A stretch of 64,000 bases of DNA from Paenibacillus kribbensis (GCF_002240415.1 NZ_CP020028.1:5707001-5771000); one strand, 5' to 3'. Numbered from the stretch's first letter, positions 17,061 to 27,100 are shown. Made by a program: numbers and translations. The notes: generated by a model from the letters alone, not told the origin.

Positions 17061-18845
17061 ATGAACTTAACATGGGACTTGGAGAGTCTGTATCCCTCAT
17101 TCCAGTCGGAGAAATATCAAAAGGATTATAAACATGCAGCAGAGCTTGCAGATGAACTTGGTGCGAGGGAAAAGCTTCATTTACACACTCAAGAGAAGGC
17201 TGCGATTCTAACGGAAGATTTTCTTAGGCAATATAATGCATTCAGGAGCGTGTATCTGTGCTTATTCAGCTATGCAGAACTGGTATTCAGCATTGACAAC
17301 GGGAATACAGAAGCAGCAAATCAGATGGATGCATTGGAAGAAATGGCTGCGGGTTCCGAAGAAGCTCTAGCAAATTTCAGCAAATGGCTGGCAAGCATGA
17401 GTGGGGAAGAGCTTGATACTATTATTGGCTCGGGTGAGTATGTGGGTCAGCATGCTTTTTATTTGCGTCAGCTGCAGCAGCAGTCAAGGTATTTGCTCAG
17501 TGAAGAAGCTGAGGCAGTCATTGCCCGGATGCAGCTTACCGGCGCCAAAGCGTGGGAGAGACTGTACATGAAGATACAGTCTACCTTGCGTGTAGAGGTG
17601 GAGATGAAAGGGGCAATGCATCAGCTGTCTTTGACGGAGCTGCGCAATCTGGTGTACGACCATGATTCTCAGGTTAGGCAGGCGGCATATGAAGCGGAAG
17701 CCAAGGCTTGCCGCAGTGTTGCCGAACAGAGTGCAGCTTGTCTTAATGCGGTGTGTGGAGAGGCGATAGGAATCTATGAGCTAAGAGGGTACAAATCGCC
17801 GCTGCATAAAGTACTGGAGACCTCACGTATGGATCAGGAGACGCTGGAAGCAATGCTGCAAGCGATTAAGGAGAGCCTGCCTGCCTTTCATCAGTATTAT
17901 CTTCACAAAGCAAAGCTTCTGGGCCACGCGGGACCGCTCCCTTTCCATGATATCTTTGCTCCGGTTGGCGAGGACTCTTCCGTCAAAATTAGCTACCCGG
18001 AGGCACAAGAGCTTATTGTTGCCGGGTTTAACTCGTTCAGTACAGAACTGGGTGCGTTCGCCCGCAAGGTGTTCATCTCCAGATGGATCGATGCGGAGTC
18101 ACGGGCAGGAAAAGGGAACTTTGGCATGTGCATTGATATCGCACCAATCCAAGAGAGCCGGATTATAACCAGCTTCACCGGGAGCTATATGGATGTTGGT
18201 ATACTGGCGCATGAGATTGGTCATGCCTACCATAGCAACTGTCTTGCCGGAAAGACTATGGTCAATATAGATTATCCGATTCCGATTGCCGAGACGGCGT
18301 CGATCTTTTGTGAGGGTCTGATTAATCAAGAGTTACTGCTGAGTGCATCGGAAGGAGAAGTCTTGCCGATCCTGGAGCGGAGCCTCTCGGATGCCGGTTA
18401 TTATATCGTTGATTTCTATGCCCGTTATCTGTTTGAAAGCCAGCTTTATGAGCATAGGAAATCAGGCTCGCTAACGGTGGAAGAACTGAACAGCCTGATG
18501 CAGGATGCCATGTCTGCGGCCTATGGAAGCAGTATTGACCCGGATTCTATTCATTCCTACCAGTGGATTAGCAAGGCTGGTTATTATATGACAGGCAATG
18601 AGTTTCTGAATTTCCCGTATTCGTTTGGGCTGTTGTTCTCTAAAGGGCTATTCGCGCAGTATAAGAAACGTGAAGGCGGATTCGCCGAGCAATTTCAAGC
18701 CTTCTTGGCCGCCAGCAGCACCACCATGGTTGCAGATGCCGGGCAGTTAATGGGTATCGATGTGCGTTCACCAGAGTTCTGGAGAGATGCGCTGGCCTTG
18801 ATTGGGGAAGATATTCAGCGCTTCGTTGGGCGCCATGGGGAATAA
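17061..18845 (+). CDS. M3-family (PepF-like) oligoendopeptidase
   Basis: 594 aa from ATG 17061, with AAGGAG about 12 nt upstream; the longer frame lacks an RBS. The gluzincin zinc site HEIGH is at residues 384-388 (GILAHEIGHAYHS) and the third ligand Glu lies in the downstream IAETASIFCEGL helix, as in the pepF/M3 clade. No signal peptide: a cytoplasmic metallopeptidase of short peptides. It lies alone in accessory DNA, and family length is complete. Confidence 0.93.
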   Translation: MNLTWDLESLYPSFQSEKYQKDYKHAAELADELGAREKLHLHTQEKAAILTEDFLRQYNAFRSVYLCLFSYAELVFSIDNGNTEAANQMDALEEMAAGSEEALANFSKWLASMSGEELDTIIGSGEYVGQHAFYLRQLQQQSRYLLSEEAEAVIARMQLTGAKAWERLYMKIQSTLRVEVEMKGAMHQLSLTELRNLVYDHDSQVRQAAYEAEAKACRSVAEQSAACLNAVCGEAIGIYELRGYKSPLHKVLETSRMDQETLEAMLQAIKESLPAFHQYYLHKAKLLGHAGPLPFHDIFAPVGEDSSVKISYPEAQELIVAGFNSFSTELGAFARKVFISRWIDAESRAGKGNFGMCIDIAPIQESRIITSFTGSYMDVGILAHEIGHAYHSNCLAGKTMVNIDYPIPIAETASIFCEGLINQELLLSASEGEVLPILERSLSDAGYYIVDFYARYLFESQLYEHRKSGSLTVEELNSLMQDAMSAAYGSSIDPDSIHSYQWISKAGYYMTGNEFLNFPYSFGLLFSKGLFAQYKKREGGFAEQFQAFLAASSTTMVADAGQLMGIDVRSPEFWRDALALIGEDIQRFVGRHGE

Positions 18846-18990
18846 TAACAACAGGAAATGACAAGCATTTAGTAAACCTGCACATGCACAATGTCATTAA
18901 GATTAACTCAAAGACAGAGCTGGAATAAGAATAGAATACAATACACTGTTAAAAGCAGTGAAATCTAATATAATTGAATGGTACATTGGT

Positions 18991-19020
18991 AAGCTCTCTA
19001 AGTTGGGGAGCTTTTCTCTT
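18991..19020 (+). terminator. Weak intrinsic terminator
   Basis: 8-bp stem AAGCTCTC/GGGAGCTT followed by a T-rich run. Confidence 0.5.
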
Positions 19021-19085
19021 TGTCTTTAGATGACAGGGTGAGCGCTTTATAATAGTGATTACAAGATGATAATGGGGGGAGACTC

Positions 19086-19163
19086 ATGAATAAACGGCAA
19101 GATATTTTAAATGCTTGGATTAAGGGTGCGTATTCAGCGGCTACGACCGCTGCCATGGGATGA
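19086..19163 (+). CDS. Candidate 25-aa small ORF with strong RBS (in-frame extension beyond TGA)
   Basis: ATG 19086 has GGGGGGAG 5-6 nt upstream. The peptide reads MNKRQDILNAWIKGAYSAA then TTAAMG and stops at TGA. The same frame stays open after the TGA for 16 more codons (GGSQDAPGISTLNNLY) to a TAG at 19212. It could be a small peptide gene, a RiPP-like precursor broken by a nonsense change, or chance. The rest of the 18846-19389 interval shows no gene. Confidence 0.35.
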   Translation: MNKRQDILNAWIKGAYSAATTAAMG

Positions 19164-19389
19164 GGCGGAAGCCAAGATGCACCTGGAATTAGCACCTTGA
19201 ATAATCTCTATTAGGAAACTAAGCAACTAAGAAATTATCGTGAGTAGTAAATCTAATAATGTGCTACTTTAATAATGTGCTACTTTTACGATTCAAGCTG
19301 GGCGTTTGCCGTTACTAGGACAGGTGTCCCTACATAGAAATAAGCTGATGAGGAAGGCTTAAGCCATAAGCAGGGATGGTGTAAAGTAG

Positions 19390-20769
19390 ATGGCACAAAA
19401 GTTGAAAAAGAAAAGTACACGATTAACCGGAAGGATCGTAATCCCGGGCAATCCGTCATACAATACGGCCAGAATGGAGTTCAACAGGCGCTTTTCCAAA
19501 TTTCCAAGGGTTATTGTTTTTTGCCAACGAACTCAGGATGTAATCAACGCAGTCAAATGGGCTCGTGAGCGGGGCATACGGCTGCGAGTGCGCAGCGGAC
19601 GGCATAGCTATGAAGGCTTCTCAACTGTAAATGGCGGTATTATTATCGATGTGAGCGAGATGAATAAGGTTAAGGTTGATCGAAAAAATAGAGTGGCCAT
19701 TGTACAAACGGGAAATCCACTTGCCCGTGTGTACAAAAAGCTGTGGAATAAGCGTGTGACAATTCCGGCGGGAACCGCGCCCGACGTAGGCGTAGCTGGG
19801 CTTACCCTGGGAGGAGGCATTGGACTTCTTTCCCGCAAATATGGACTTACGTGCGATAACTTGAAACAAGTGAAGATGGTCGTAGCTTCGGGACGGTATG
19901 GGGCAAAGACGATTGTGGCAAACAGGAAGAAACATTCCGATCTGTTGTGGGCATCACAAGGCGGAGGGGGAGGGAACTTTGGTGTTGCTACAGAATATAC
20001 ATTTCGGGTTAGACCGATTTCATCGGTTTCTATATATAGTATTACGTGGAAATGGAGTGATCTTGAGAAGGTGTTCCCGGCTTGGCAGCGCTGGGCTCCG
20101 TCTGTCACGAACCGCTTAACCTCAACCATTGAGGTGGCTGCCAAGCAGGTGGGGACCATTGTATCTACCGGGCAATTGCTTGGCGGTGCAGAGGAGCTGC
20201 GTCGATTGATTAGACCGCTCTTGCGAACAGGTACTCCGGTGAAGGTGATGGTGAAGACAGTGCCTTTTATTGAAGCAACCAAATTTTTTGCCGAATCAGA
20301 CCTGAATTTGGAACCAAAGTTTAAAATAACCGGGGCCTACGGGTTCCAACCTTTGCCGCCTGAAGGAGTACGAATTATACGCGACTTTTTATCCAAAGCA
20401 CCCAACAGGCATTCTAACGTGTGGAGTCAGAGCTTGGGTGGTACAGGAAGCGCGGTGAGTCGAGTATCGCCTACTGCAACGACCTATCCTCATAGGAAGG
20501 CTGAGACAATCTACGAACTGTCAGCCCGCTGGAGAAACAACAGGGAGCAGGAGCGGAATATTCAGTGGGTGGAAAGGTTCCGTAGAGCGTTGCGTCCCTT
20601 TGTTAAAGGGGATTATGTGAATTTTCCCGATCTGCAGATTAAGAACTGGCCCAAGGCGTATTATGGCGAGAACTTTGGCAGATTGAAGCAGGTGAAACGA
20701 AAGTACGATCCTCATAATGTGTTTCGTTTTGCTCAGAGTATTCCAGTGGGTAAACAGGTCAAAAAATGA
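19390..20769 (+). CDS. FAD-binding BBE-like oxidoreductase
   Basis: 459 aa with an N-terminal FAD_binding_4 (PCMH/VAO) fold at about residues 38-205 (VRSGRHSYEGFST, LTLGGGIGLLSRKYGLTCDN) and the C-terminal BBE segment (YYGENFGRLKQVKRKYDPHNVF). H72 fits the 8-alpha-histidyl flavin attachment. The second, cysteinyl attachment typical of bicovalent berberine-bridge enzymes is replaced by Ala (A130, PAGTAPDVG), so monocovalent FAD is predicted. Relatives such as B. subtilis YvdP oxidise sugars or small alcohols. No signal peptide; the N-terminus is strongly basic. The RBS is weak. Confidence 0.9.
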   Translation: MAQKLKKKSTRLTGRIVIPGNPSYNTARMEFNRRFSKFPRVIVFCQRTQDVINAVKWARERGIRLRVRSGRHSYEGFSTVNGGIIIDVSEMNKVKVDRKNRVAIVQTGNPLARVYKKLWNKRVTIPAGTAPDVGVAGLTLGGGIGLLSRKYGLTCDNLKQVKMVVASGRYGAKTIVANRKKHSDLLWASQGGGGGNFGVATEYTFRVRPISSVSIYSITWKWSDLEKVFPAWQRWAPSVTNRLTSTIEVAAKQVGTIVSTGQLLGGAEELRRLIRPLLRTGTPVKVMVKTVPFIEATKFFAESDLNLEPKFKITGAYGFQPLPPEGVRIIRDFLSKAPNRHSNVWSQSLGGTGSAVSRVSPTATTYPHRKAETIYELSARWRNNREQERNIQWVERFRRALRPFVKGDYVNFPDLQIKNWPKAYYGENFGRLKQVKRKYDPHNVFRFAQSIPVGKQVKK

Positions 20770-20799
20770 CAATACGCACACCAGATCGAATTAAAACAA

Positions 20800-20820
20800 G
20801 GAGCTGACGGCGGCAGCTCC
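20800..20820 (+). terminator. Hairpin after the BBE-like gene
   Basis: 7-bp GGAGCTG/CAGCTCC stem followed by TTTAG. It forms a unit with the cassette-end-like tail that starts 10 nt later. Confidence 0.65.
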
Positions 20821-20829
20821 TTTAGCCAT

Positions 20830-20873
20830 TTCGCTGATAGTGACGTTAAGCTGAACTGTATCCTAAATAAGGA
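20830..20873 (+). repeat. Cassette-end-like 44-nt repeat, copy C
   Basis: Begins TTCGCTGATAG and contains TGTATCCTAAATAAGG. Aligned by eye with the copy at 31407 it matches at roughly 35 of 44 positions, and with the RM cassette right end (14753-14796) more weakly. It is a degenerate att-like sequence or a dispersed 3'-end element. Confidence 0.5.
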
Positions 20874-21019
20874 CAAGATTTGAAAGCTTTGAAGGAGAAA
20901 TGGAAGGAGATTCAACTCAAGCAGGACATAGATTGATGAATTCCTTTGAGAAGCAGGCGGGGACCATTTCGGGGTTCGTTTTCTCATTAAAGGAGAATAT
21001 TAAAGGAAGACAGGAGAAA

Positions 21020-21046
21020 GGGGCTGGTTGTGCCAGCCCCTCTTTC
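21020..21046. terminator. Terminator for the DUF4062 gene
   Basis: 8-bp GGGGCTGG/CCAGCCCC stem flanked by GAAA and TCTTTC, usable on both strands. The minus-strand DUF4062 gene ends at its edge. Confidence 0.7.
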
Positions 21047-21611
21047 ATTTCTTTTTCTCCAACTCCGCCTTTAATCTTGCATTCTCTTCCAACAGCTTTT
21101 GAACGTCCGGGACAACCTTGCCGGAAACCCAGCCATACAAATCGTCTCTTGCTGCATACTCCGGCAATTGATCACGAAGTACCATTTTAATGTGCCGTAC
21201 ATCTTCAACATAATAGATCGGGATTTGTTCCATGACCGATTGCTTAAACTCTTGAAACTCCTGATAGTATTCAATTGCTGCGAAGTCGTATGGCTTTTGT
21301 CTTAATGCTTCGTCTGTGACAACAAAAGCAAATCTAGGCTTGCCCGCTTCTCCGGCATACTCATATTCCCAATGCGTATAGCTCTTGGATTCATCAGGAA
21401 GCGTTAAGCCATAGAATCCTCCGAGAATCAGGATATATACATCGGACTCGTCAATCCATCTCTTCCTAATTTTCATTGGACTTTCCTTGAAAGATTGCTC
21501 GATTCCAGCAGGGATATGACCGGCTTGAAGTACGGCTTCAACAGCGGTATGTCTTTCCTCAATAAGATCGTAGTAAGTAGACGATATGTAAATTTGTAAT
21601 TTTTTTCTCAT
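21045..21611 (-). CDS. DUF4062 (TIR/SLOG-like) domain protein
   Basis: 188 aa beginning MRKKLQIYISSTYYDLIEER, the DUF4062 signature, followed by SDVYILILGGFYG and SYTHWEYEYAGEAGKPRFAFVV. A short charged coiled coil (LLEENARLKAELEKKK) closes the protein. The domain is usually the N-terminal module of larger putative defence proteins (often fused to STAND NTPases); here it stands alone. RBS GGTGG precedes ATG. Its position among mobile-looking sequences fits a role in phage defence or signalling, but no partner effector is visible nearby. Confidence 0.8.
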   Translation of the reverse strand: MRKKLQIYISSTYYDLIEERHTAVEAVLQAGHIPAGIEQSFKESPMKIRKRWIDESDVYILILGGFYGLTLPDESKSYTHWEYEYAGEAGKPRFAFVVTDEALRQKPYDFAAIEYYQEFQEFKQSVMEQIPIYYVEDVRHIKMVLRDQLPEYAARDDLYGWVSGKVVPDVQKLLEENARLKAELEKKK

Positions 21612-21746
21612 AGGCCACCTAAATTAAAGAATTAGTATAGATAGAATCTACCACTCGCTCGCTTTATTTGTCAAAATGACTGGGGGTTTCATGTGGGAAT
21701 GTTTTCCCCATGTGGAGAAACGAATAGAATCGTATTTCTTTTAGGA

Positions 21747-21780
21747 AACCAGAGCACCTCCTAATTGAGGTGCTCTGGTT
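21747..21780. terminator. Long hairpin, terminator of the minus-strand gene at 21853
   Basis: 14-bp perfect stem AACCAGAGCACCTC/GAGGTGCTCTGGTT with a 6-nt loop; the T-rich side is on the minus strand. Confidence 0.75.
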
Positions 21781-21852
21781 ATTGCAGCAGTAATCAGTTG
21801 TTTTGGACGTGAACTGCCTGTTTGTGCGTGACATCGATGATAAGAGGCGATG

Positions 21853-22278
21853 TTAGTTTCTGGTTTTAACAGCTAACCCACTAAATGATATTGGTCCTAC
21901 AACATCTACTCTTGTATTTGCAGTACGGTTTTCTGCTGTGACTGTGTAAGAATGAGTACCTGCTTTTACATTTCTATCTTCAGCTTGGAAGGTAACGATA
22001 TAATTTTGCTCTGAACCCGTAGATTCGATACCTTGCTGTGTGTTGAAAATTTCTGTATTACCGCGGAAGACTCTAAAGAGAACTTGCCCAATGCCTTTGA
22101 TACCTCTGACACCAACGGATGCTACCAAATCTACCCGGTTCGGTTGAGAATTCACTGGAATCCGTATTGCGATCGTTGCTATACCAGATTTTTGTGGGGA
22201 ACGTCGAATAGTAAACGATTTGGCCGGGTTAAAGCGACTAAGCGACTGTACGGCCGATTTATCAAGGATACGTACCAC
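21853..22278 (-). CDS. Hypothetical beta-sandwich protein
   Basis: 141 aa from GTG 22278 with AGGAGG 10 nt upstream. There is no signal peptide. Sequence is dominated by beta-strand patterns (SGIATIAIRIPVNS, YIVTFQAEDRNVKAGTHSYTVTAENR), suggesting an Ig/jelly-roll type fold as in exosporium or coat-associated proteins of Paenibacillus. No family firmly recognised. A strong terminator follows. Confidence 0.65.
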   Translation of the reverse strand: MVRILDKSAVQSLSRFNPAKSFTIRRSPQKSGIATIAIRIPVNSQPNRVDLVASVGVRGIKGIGQVLFRVFRGNTEIFNTQQGIESTGSEQNYIVTFQAEDRNVKAGTHSYTVTAENRTANTRVDVVGPISFSGLAVKTRN

Positions 22279-22352
22279 AATATCAACTCCTCCTATGTGA
22301 TGCTCTAATTTATGTAAGATTCAGAGAGAGTGATTGGGCCAAATTAACATAA

Positions 22353-22911
22353 TTAATAAGTTTGTTTTTCGACGATTTTGCCGTCAATGATAAGCTCAGT
22401 CGGGATTCTTTGAATAGGCGTAACGGTTGCTTTTATATCTTTTTTTGTTGCAGGCAGTAGTTCTTCTTTTCTCAACACACTGAGTTTACCGTCAGGTTCC
22501 AGAATTGCAAATTCGACTTCTTTGGGTGAGAAGACATCTTTGTTCCGAAGCATCATGATTAAATCGTCGATGTTGAGGTGTTGTTTAGCCAATGCCTTTT
22601 CCAAAATCTCTCCTTTTTTGATGAGAATCGTAGGCTGGCCGTCGAGAATCTCACGAGCTTTGACGGAGTACAATCCGATCAATGCGATGATGAACGCCAA
22701 GAGCGACCATAAGACCAAGCTAGATATTCCTTGCAGCAGCGTGATTTGTCTGTTGACGATAATCTCGGCAGTGGTGGAGCCGAAGGCGATCCCTGTTACA
22801 TAATTAAAAAACGTTAGATGTCCGACTTGTTTTTTTACCGAGCAGACGCGTCAAAACGAGTAGAGCAACGAAGGACGTTGCCGTACGAAATAGAATTTCT
22901 TCATACGTCAT
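22353..22911 (-). pseudogene. YetF/DUF421 membrane protein, frameshifted
   Basis: From ATG 22911 (AAGGAG upstream) the frame reads MTYEEILFRTATSFVALLVL then TRLLGKK, and is broken by a run of seven T on the plus strand (22830-22836). Removing one base restores QVGHLTFFNYVTGIAFGSTT… and joins the downstream frame (DUF421 C-terminal domain, KAREILDGQPTILIKKGEI). The C-terminus (KIVEKQTY) also looks shorter than full-length family members. Either a real single-base insertion in a homopolymer or a sequence error. Family members are spore/membrane proteins of poorly known function. Confidence 0.75.
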
Positions 22912-23071
22912 GTGCTGAACTCCTTGCATAACAGATAGTTTTAGATTGGCCTTTATTCCCATCCCCTATACTTGTTCAGTGAAAGGAACCTAATGAACAT
23001 GAACGACATATTTCCAGGGTTCAGGTAAAAAGTAGGTAGATTTAGGGAGGGGAGATTGTCATGAAAGCAGT

Positions 23072-23206
23072 GTTATTCTTGGGAGGATTTGAACGGCGGC
23101 GAGCCCATCAAGCGATTTTTGGCGTACGCATGCCCCATTCGCACAGGCAGCCCGCCCCCGGCGTAGACTGAACTGAAATCAATGAGCGAGGTGAACTTCC
23201 ATGGCA
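23072..23206 (+). repeat. 135-bp direct repeat, copy 1 (duplicated leader of the Sm-like gene)
   Basis: About 90 % identical by eye to 31791-31929, including the RBS and the first two codons (ATGGCA at 23201). Here the frame after ATGGCA diverges and stops after 13 codons (MANLNDELSIYNN), so the gene body has been lost or replaced. Confidence 0.8.
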
Positions 23207-23276
23207 AATCTCAATGATGAATTGTCGATATATAACAATTAACTTCGCCTATTTGTGTTTCTGCTTGATGGACCAA

Positions 23277-23316
23277 CAACCACTGACGCTTTGAAGTCTG
23301 TCAGTGGTTGTTTTTT
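23277..23316 (+). terminator. Strong intrinsic terminator
   Basis: 11-bp perfect stem CAACCACTGAC/GTCAGTGGTTG with six T after it. Confidence 0.9.
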
Positions 23317-23907
23317 ATTGAGATTTGCAAGGAGAGGGCACGGTCTGCATTTTATAGAGATTCTGTAAAAGCTAAGATTTAAACTATATATTCTTCTTTC
23401 AACATTGTTAGACAAGATACCAGAAATATGTTTTTCGGGTCTTGTCGAAAAAAGTTTATTGACTTACACTGAACAGGAAAACTCTTCAAATTTTAATTAT
23501 TAAAAAAGAACTAAGACAGGCTGGTTATATGTAGATTTCCTATAATCGGTGTTCTACAATCTGAAAGGATTTTTGTGATGGTAGCTCACAGCGAAATTAA
23601 GATACCAGGAAGAGAACACTACTACATGAACCAGTAAGCCAATCAGTCTCTAGGAGGAGGTGAAAAAGAGGAAATTTAGCAAGTTACTACGATCTGGAGG
23701 TACTGCGGCAAAGCGAATGAGCATCATTTAGAAGGCCCGGCGCAATCACGTGTTTCGGTGAGGTATTACTTTCTTCGTGCAGTCGGTTTTATGCCGATCG
23801 GATCGGACTGGACTGCATGTGATGGTGGGGATCGAGTTTCACGCTACTTATTGTCGAGCGGTTGTTTAGATTTTGTATAGGTCCCTCGTAATATAATGTT
23901 GAAATAC
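23317..23907 (+). other. Long non-coding region upstream of the adhesin
   Basis: About 590 bp with no supported gene. Noted: a micro-ORF from GTG 23660 with an AGGAGG only 2 nt upstream (23 aa, basic, MKKRKFSKLLRSGG…) that is not convincing, and an inverted pair TGCAGTC/GACTGCA around 23780-23820 that could fold. Confidence 0.4.
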
Positions 23908-24026
23908 GCCGTGTAAACGGGGTGCATTCTGCCATTTGCAGTATGTAAGTGGCGAAGATAATCGAAGGAGAGGGGAAGATAGCTGCTAAGCATGATCAAC
24001 GGCCTGCACCCCACGGCACTTACACG
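23908..24026 (+). ncRNA. Candidate structured leader RNA of the adhesin operon
   Basis: GGGGTGCA (23919-23926) pairs with TGCACCCC (24005-24012), closing an 86-nt element with an internal CTGC/GCAG hairpin. Outside it, GCCG (23908-23911) can pair with CGGC (24014-24017), and the overlapping CGTGTAA (23910-23916) can pair with TTACACG (24020-24026). The two outer pairings exclude each other, as in a switch. It matches no riboswitch class I can recall. It lies about 140 nt upstream of the adhesin start. Confidence 0.4.
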
Positions 24027-24168
24027 TTCATCTGGGACTCCTCAAGATTTCGATGATATAAAGGGCCGCTGGGATCAAGCAAATAGCATATGTCTATTCG
24101 CTTGAGCGATTAAATCGGGGAGATGAGCCAGATATCCCCGAAATTTTGGGAATGAAGGGGAAATTTAT

Positions 24169-27100
24169 TTGAAAAGAAAACGCAGTATGGGCAAAACTGT
24201 GCTATCTTTCTGCCTAGCAGTTTTGCTTGTCTTGCAGACGGTGACGTTCTCTGCTGTCGCATTTGCGGGGAGCGCGCCAGACGGTTTCGGGACGGTGGAC
24301 GAACCGTCATCGGTATCTGAGGCAGTGTACGCTGCGTCGACCGAACCGTCGTCAGTACCTGAGGCGGTGTACGCTATGTCGGCCAGTCTCGCAGCGGTGG
24401 CGGCAGATCCGGCTGACAAAACGGCGGTGCTCATGGGGGCGAATTCGTCCTTTCCGCTGGAAGTCATACAGGATGGGAATGTCTTAAAGACGGGTGACAC
24501 CATTCACGGCAGAAAACCCTTCTCCCTTAAGTCGACCGGCATCAAGGTTCCGGTGAAGGGGGACGCCACCGACCCGAACACGGTGGATGACAACACGGTC
24601 ATTTTGTATGGCGATTATGTGATGCTGGACAAAGCGACCTACTTTTCGGAAGTGATTCTGCCGACTGCCACCATGACGCTGACGGAAAAGTCGGGTTTCA
24701 AAATCGGAACCGCCCACTTCTCCGAAGCGGGCGTCAAGGTTGTGTTTGACGGCGAAGAACGTTTTTTCAATGGCCAGGGCAAGAACGTTACCTTCGGCTT
24801 TGAATCCACCGCAAAGGCGGATGTGTCGAACATAAACTATGGCGATAAAAAGCCGATTGGCATTTTCGGGTCGAGCTACATGCTCGAAAACCCCGAGATC
24901 ACGCCTGCGTACAGCATCACAAAGAGATCCAACAGCAACGCTTCCGAAAATGGCTGGATCGATCAGGCGGCTTTTGTAGAGGGGGCAATCGAGTGGCAGT
25001 TGGAAATTGCCGCCACGGATATGTTTGACCCTGCCATCCCGCAGCCGCTGGACAGACTGAAGCTGTATGACGCGCTCGATCCGGCCCAGGTGGGCACCTA
25101 TGTGGAGGGTTCACTCAAAGTCAACGGCAGCGCGGCGACACCGGACAGCGGCACCGCGAACGCGCTGGCCTACACCTTCCCCGCGGGTTTCGGTGACAAG
25201 GCGATCGTCACCTTCAAGACGTGGATTCCCAAGGCGAAATATTACTATGAGTATAACAGCGGTAATAATGGGTATCAGACCATCACCAATACCGCAGAGC
25301 TGAGGGACGCGTCGGACAGTAAACTGCATTCTTCGGATCCGTGGCGCGTTACTTTCAAGCCCGACTGGATTCAGAAGAGCGGTACACTGGACAAGCGGTC
25401 GAGCTCCACAGATCCACGCACCATTACATGGACAATTGATGTCAACAAGAATTACAGCAAGCAGGGTCTGAAAGACTTCACGATCACCGATGCCCTGCCG
25501 ATCGGACTTACCTGGAAATCAGCCGCATGGCAGTCGTGGGACAGTGTCAATAAGACATGGTCAGCGACAACAACGCCGATTACCCCCGACGCAAATAATG
25601 TGTATTCTTTCGGTGAGGTAAACGGCCCGATTCGGCTGGTCATTGTGTCCGAAGTTACGGGCAGTACTACCGGCTTCACCAACAAGGCCACCGCCCAGTG
25701 GAAGCTGGATGTCAATACTGTGCAGAACAATGACCAAGCTAGCGTATGGGACACCGCCGTTATCACCATTGGCGCCCATACTTTGACAAAGAGCGTAGGT
25801 ACCGGTAATACCCTTGGTTTGGGCATATTGCCGTGGAAGGTTACCCTCACACCTCAGGAGGCCCTGCCGGACGGTGCGGTGTACGATCTGCTGGTGTATG
25901 GGGATGCGAACTCAATCGACTTCGCCAAGGTTACTGCCAGCCCGGCGCTTGACTCTGGAATTCTGAATCAGTTGAAGGGAAACTATAGGGAGAATTACTA
26001 CCAGCGTTTTCAGTCCGGTTCCTTTCAGTCAAGTGACGGCTTAACGCATAAGGTATACACCCTTTCACAGGACGGGAAGCCTGTCGCGGACTTGCTTCAG
26101 GTCACCGGATACAATACCGATAAGCCCGCTTCCTTCATATATAATTCCTTGATGACACAGTGGGAGCACTTCGCGGGCAATAAGAGCACAGATCAGTTTA
26201 ATCGGGCGTCCCTGTTTGAAGGTACAAATCGAACAATTGATTCAACTCGGCCTTCTAACCGGGTCAACAGCGGCATGCTGGCCAAAGAGATGCTCTATGC
26301 GTCCAAACCCAATGGAACAAGCGTTATTCCTAACGATGTCAGAAGCTACATCCGAGACGATGCTAACCAAGCATATACACTGGCAGCCTATGATCAGGTG
26401 ACCAAGACGGTGACCTTCCGGTTTTCGGTCAATATGAACGGCATGAAGACCGAGGAGATGGCTAAGGATGGCGGCAATCACGTTGCCAGCGACATCAAAC
26501 TCGTCGATACCCTGCCCGAGGGCTGGGAGTTTGTGCCCTATTCGGAGGGGCAGAGTTTTGCGATTTACAAAGGAAACCGGGCAGACTATGGAGCGACTGT
26601 TAGCGCTGCGTCGCTTATTCCCGACCCAAGTGGTCTCGTGAGCTTCTCCGCCGCAGGGAACATAGGTACCTTTTCCTTTACCAAGCTGGAAAGTCCCTAT
26701 GTCGTTCTGGTCAAAGCAAGACCTAGCGAGGCGGCCCTCCGTCAATACTTTGAAACCGGCGGAGCAAAGCATGAGATGACGAACAACGCCGAGATGAAAA
26801 TCACATGGGGGGATGAGCCTACCACGGTTGCAGCCAGCCGCAAGGTCATTGTTCCGATGCAGACACTGGGCAAATCAGTGACGAAGCCGAACCCCGGCGT
26901 GCTGGAGTGGACGGTGAATTACACCCCGCCCTTCGAGGTGAAGGACGGCGTCTATCTGCAGGATACCCTTGGCGAGGGGCTGGCGCTGCGTAAGGACGAG
27001 AATGGGAACCTTTCGCTGCGGCGCCCTGACATGGCGGTGTACCGCGCCAAGCTGACCCCGAGCGGTGAACTGACAAAGGACGGCGACGCGCTGAACCTGT

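Noticed and set aside
19608..20282. 224-codon minus-strand ORF opposite the BBE-like oxidase
   Set aside because: No RBS and no recognisable motif; the plus strand has clear FAD-binding motifs.
23660..23731. 23-aa basic micro-ORF upstream of the adhesin
   Set aside because: The GTG start lies only 2 nt after the Shine-Dalgarno-like sequence, and the frame is short enough to be chance.
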